From contig NZ_JADBEK010000001.1 in NCBI RefSeq assembly GCF_014873145.1, positions 11,842,001-11,906,000 on the forward strand: DNA of 64,000 nt, given 5' to 3'. Both the position numbers and the translations under genes were made by a program. This document shows, one piece after another, positions 60,960 through 64,000 of the stretch; positions within the stretch are counted from its first letter, which is position 1, and every line of letters starts with the position of its first letter. Source of the stretch: Nonomuraea angiospora (GTDB lineage Bacteria; Actinomycetota; Actinomycetes; Streptosporangiales; Streptosporangiaceae). The notes under the pieces were generated by a model. That model worked only from the letters and a program-made list of their open reading frames with translations. It had not been told where the DNA came from and made no database searches.

Positions 60960-63900
60960 TCAGGCGCGGCGGAGGTGGAAGGTCAGGGACAGGTCCTCGT
61001 CCGTGTGGGACGGGAGGTCCGGCGCCGTGCCCTCCGTGACCGTCGTCGCCAGGACCTCCTCCGCCACCACGTGCCCCTCGGTGCGCAGCGCCGTGGCGAG
61101 CTCGGGGGAGGACGTGGTCCACCACAGGTCGATGCGGTCCGTGATCGACAGGCCGGTCGACTTGCGGGCGTCCTGGACCAGGCGGATGACCTCGCGCAGG
61201 AGGCCGGCGCGGCGCAGCTCGTCGGTGAGCTCCAGGTCCAGGGCCACCGTCTCGCCCGTGCCGGTGCCGATGGCGCCGGTCTCCACCGCCCATCCCGAGC
61301 GGGGCTGCTCGTTGACGATCACGTCGTCCGGGCCGAGCATGATCTCGCCCAGCTCGTCCGCCTCCACCATGACCGTGGATCCCGAGCGCAGGGCCCGGGC
61401 CACGCGGGTGGCGTCGGCGGCGGCCACCGCGGCCGCGACGAGCTTGGTCTGGGAGCCGAAGCGCTTGCCCAGGGCCCGGAAGTTGGGCTTTACCGAGTAA
61501 GTCACGAGATCAGCGCTAAATCCGGACATGTCCTCTAGCGTGTGGACGTTCAGCTCGTCCGCCACCAGGCCCCGGAGCTCCCCGGGCAGCGACGGCCAGC
61601 CGTGCGCCCCCACCAGGGCGCGGCGCAGCGGCTGGCGGGTCTTGACGCCCGACGAGGCGCGGGCCGAGCGGCCCAGCTCCACCAGGCGGCGTACGAGGGC
61701 CATCTGGTCGGACAGCGCCGGGTCCAGCAGGTCCTCGCGCACCTCCGGCCAGGCGGCCAGGTGCACCGAGGAGGGCGCGTCGGAGGAGCGCAGGACGTCC
61801 CAGAGGTAGTCGGTGATGAACGGCGTGACGGGCGCCATCAGCCGCGTCACCGTCTCCAGGCACTCGTAGAGCGTCGCGAACGCCTCCGGCGACCCCTGCC
61901 AGAACCGGCGGCGCGAGCGGCGCACGTACCAGTTAGACAGGTCGTCGAGGAAGTCTGCCAGGCGGCGCCCGGCGCGCTGGGTGTCGTACTCGTCCAGCGA
62001 CGCCGTGACCTCGGCCACCGTCCTGTGCAGCTCGGCCAGCACCCAGCGGTCGAGCAGCGGGCGCTCGGCCGCGGGCGTGGCCTGCGCGAGCATGGCCGGC
62101 GACCAGGACTCGGCGTTGGCGTAGAGGGTGAAGAACGACGAGGTGTTCCAGAGCGTCAGCAGGACCTTGCGGACGATCTCCTCGAGGGTGTTGTGCCCCA
62201 CCCGGCGGGAGGCCCAGGGCGAGCCCGCGCAGGCCATGAACCACCGCAGCGCGTCGGCCCCGTGCTGGTCCATCAGCGGGATCGGCTCGAGGATGTTGCC
62301 CAGGTGCTTGCTCATCTTGCGGCCGTCCTCGGCCAGGATGAGGCCCAGGCAGAGCACGTTCTCGTAGGAGGACTGGCCGAAGACCAGCGTGCCGACGGCC
62401 ATCAGCGAGTAGAACCAGCCCCGCGTCTGGTCGGTGGCCTCGCAGATGAACTGCGCCGGGTAGACGCCCTCCGGCTTGCCGCGCTCGCCCCACTGGGCGA
62501 AGGGCATGGAGCCGGAGTCGTACCAGGCGTCGATGACGTCGGGCACGCGGCGCGCGAGGGCGCCGCACGACGGGCAGTCGAAGGTCACGTCGTCCACGTA
62601 CGGGCGGTGCGGGTCGAGCGCCGAGATGTCCTGCCCGGCCAGCCCGCCCAGCTCCTCCAGCGAGCCGACGCACGTCACGTGGGACTCGTCCGCCGAGCAC
62701 ACCCACAGCGGCAGCGGCGTGCCCCAGTAGCGCGAGCGCGACAGCGACCAGTCGACGTTGTTGCGCAGCCACTCGCCGAACCGGCCCCACTTGATCGTCT
62801 CGGGGAACCAGTTGGTGCCGGCGTTCTCGGCCAGCATCTTGTCCTTGACCGCGGTGGTGCGGATGTACCAGGACGGGAGCGCGTAGTAGAGCAGCGGGGT
62901 GTGGCAGCGCCAGCAGTGGGGGTAGCTGTGCTCGAAGTGGCCGCCGCGGTAGAGCAGCCCGCGGGCGCGCAGGTCCTCGGTCAGCTCCTCGTCGGCGTCC
63001 TTGAAGAACCGTCCGCCGACCATGGGAACGTCGTCGAGGAAGCGGCCGTCGGGGCCGATCGGGTTGACGACGGGCATGTCGTACTGCCTGATCACGGCCA
63101 TGTCGTCGGCGCCGAAGGCCGGGGCCTGGTGGACCAGGCCGGTGCCGTCCTCGACCGTGACGTAGTCGCCGAGCACGACGTAGTGGGCGCCGGGGATGTC
63201 GACCAGGTCGAACGGGCGGGAGTAGGGGGTGTGCTCCAGCTCGCGCCCGGTGTAGCGGGCCACCTCGGTCGCGCCCTCGCCGAGGACCGCCAGCAGCGGC
63301 TCGGCGACCACCAGGACCTCGCCGTCGGCGGTGCGGGCCGCGACGTACGTCACGTCGGGGTGCACGGCGACGGCCGTGTTGGACACGAGGGTCCACGGCG
63401 TGGTCGTCCACACCAGCAGCGCGGCGCCCAGCTCGGCCAGCGGCCCGGAGGTCACCGGCATGCGGACGTAGACCGACGGGCTGGAGACGGTCTCGTAGCC
63501 GCCGGGCTGGCCCAGCTCGTGGTCGGACAGCCCGGTGCCGCAGCGCGGGCAGTACGGCGTGATGCGGAAGTCGCGGAACAGCAGCCCCTTGTCCCAGATG
63601 ACCTTCAGCGACCACCAGACCGACTCGATGTAGGACGGGTCCATGGTCCGGTACGCCTGGGACAGGTCGATCCAGTAGCCCATGCGCTCGGTCAGCTGCT
63701 CGAAGGCGTCGACGTGGCGCAGCACCGACTCGCGGCACTTGGCGTTGAACTCGGCGATGCCGTATTCCTCGATGTCCTTCTTGCCGGTCAGGCCCAGCTC
63801 GCGCTCCACGCCGACCTCGACGGGCAGGCCGTGGCAGTCCCAGCCGGCCTTGCGCGGGACGCTGAATCCGCGCATGGACTTGTAGCGCGGGAACAGGTCC

Positions 63901-64000
63901 TTGAACACCCGCGCCTCGACGTGGTGCACACCGGGCAGCCCGTTGGCGGTGGGCGGGCCCTCGTAGAAGACCCAGGACGGGTTTCCGGAGTTCTGCTCCA
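60960..64000 (-). CDS. ileS: Isoleucyl-tRNA synthetase, 5' end outside window
   Basis: At least 1013 residues are visible; the frame continues to the right edge (SGNPSWVFYEGPPTANG), so the first 40 or so codons are missing, and the ATG at 63929 is internal. Class I motifs: GVHHVEAR in place of HIGH, and KMSKHLGN. The editing domain, the zinc ligands CPRCGTG and CPSCGALA, WYDSGSMPFAQWG and the tRNA-binding DALRWF...SSFFTLY region are present. The GVHHV form of the signature and the C-terminal DUF5915-like part fit the type 2 (eukaryote-like) IleRS of actinobacteria, often resistant to mupirocin. Minus strand, convergent with the two-component genes. Confidence 0.96.
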   Translation of the reverse strand, partial: EQNSGNPSWVFYEGPPTANGLPGVHHVEARVFKDLFPRYKSMRGFSVPRKAGWDCHGLPVEVGVERELGLTGKKDIEEYGIAEFNAKCRESVLRHVDAFEQLTERMGYWIDLSQAYRTMDPSYIESVWWSLKVIWDKGLLFRDFRITPYCPRCGTGLSDHELGQPGGYETVSSPSVYVRMPVTSGPLAELGAALLVWTTTPWTLVSNTAVAVHPDVTYVAARTADGEVLVVAEPLLAVLGEGATEVARYTGRELEHTPYSRPFDLVDIPGAHYVVLGDYVTVEDGTGLVHQAPAFGADDMAVIRQYDMPVVNPIGPDGRFLDDVPMVGGRFFKDADEELTEDLRARGLLYRGGHFEHSYPHCWRCHTPLLYYALPSWYIRTTAVKDKMLAENAGTNWFPETIKWGRFGEWLRNNVDWSLSRSRYWGTPLPLWVCSADESHVTCVGSLEELGGLAGQDISALDPHRPYVDDVTFDCPSCGALARRVPDVIDAWYDSGSMPFAQWGERGKPEGVYPAQFICEATDQTRGWFYSLMAVGTLVFGQSSYENVLCLGLILAEDGRKMSKHLGNILEPIPLMDQHGADALRWFMACAGSPWASRRVGHNTLEEIVRKVLLTLWNTSSFFTLYANAESWSPAMLAQATPAAERPLLDRWVLAELHRTVAEVTASLDEYDTQRAGRRLADFLDDLSNWYVRRSRRRFWQGSPEAFATLYECLETVTRLMAPVTPFITDYLWDVLRSSDAPSSVHLAAWPEVREDLLDPALSDQMALVRRLVELGRSARASSGVKTRQPLRRALVGAHGWPSLPGELRGLVADELNVHTLEDMSGFSADLVTYSVKPNFRALGKRFGSQTKLVAAAVAAADATRVARALRSGSTVMVEADELGEIMLGPDDVIVNEQPRSGWAVETGAIGTGTGETVALDLELTDELRRAGLLREVIRLVQDARKSTGLSITDRIDLWWTTSSPELATALRTEGHVVAEEVLATTVTEGTAPDLPSHTDEDLSLTFHLRRA

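Noticed and set aside
60532..61500. 322-codon plus-strand frame opposite ileS
   Set aside because: It lies antisense to ileS, whose domains are complete; the product is Ser/Arg-rich without motifs.

Overview
This is a 64 kb piece of a very GC-rich actinomycete chromosome. The gene orders priA-def-fmt-rsmB-rpe-rib, efp-nusB, dinB-DUF3040 and mraZ...divIVA, a MurE with the meso-DAP signature DNPR, and the many leaderless-type starts point to Actinomycetota, probably Streptosporangiales (Nonomuraea-like). The family assignment is inference; no rRNA gene is present to fix it. I recognised no tRNA, rRNA, CRISPR array or intact mobile element.

Layout. 1-7.9 kb: the 3' end of a degenerate priA, two tandem paralogous proteins of unknown function, then def, fmt, rsmB and rpe. 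7.9-13.7 kb: an MpaB-type oxygenase gene, then an FMN riboswitch driving ribD-ribE-ribM-ribBA-ribH with overlapping stops and starts, and a PH-domain gene. 13.8-18.3 kb: a MoxR ATPase-VWA-XdhC-MocA operon of the CO-dehydrogenase/xanthine-dehydrogenase maturation type without structural subunits, meeting tail-to-tail a membrane-anchored EEP hydrolase gene. 18.4-28.7 kb: an F420-type oxidoreductase, a DAACS symporter behind a probable sulfur-type leader peptide, a membrane pseudokinase, pepQ-efp-nusB, a YjbR protein, a methyltransferase, SOS-controlled dinB and a DUF3040 gene. 28.7-33.3 kb (minus strand): moxR-DUF58-transglutaminase.

33.7-53.8 kb is the complete division and cell wall (dcw) cluster: mraZ, rsmH, ftsL, ftsI, murE, murF, mraY, murD, ftsW, murG, murC, ftsQ, ftsZ, yggS, sepF, yggT and divIVA. 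Most genes up to murC overlap their neighbour by a few bases, implying one long operon from an mraZ promoter that carries four 10-bp-spaced MraZ boxes. MurE/F/D/C make the UDP-MurNAc-pentapeptide, MraY and MurG the lipid-linked precursor, FtsW/FtsI polymerise and crosslink it, and FtsZ/SepF/DivIVA place it. Several of these proteins carry unusually large low-complexity segments (FtsI N-terminus, FtsL, a MurF insertion, the FtsZ linker).

53.8-64 kb: a membrane protein with two identical-type His/Cys metal-site modules separated by about 500 disordered residues, a decayed tyrosine recombinase, a PepSY lipoprotein, a small membrane protein and an OmpR-type two-component system, a YkvA-like gene and ileS (minus strand, running off the right edge). 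This end looks rearranged relative to the usual divIVA-ileS neighbourhood.

Recurring signal: at least nine genes have a -10 hexamer TANNNT placed 6 or 7 nt before the start codon, the signature of leaderless transcripts; it was used here to choose several starts.
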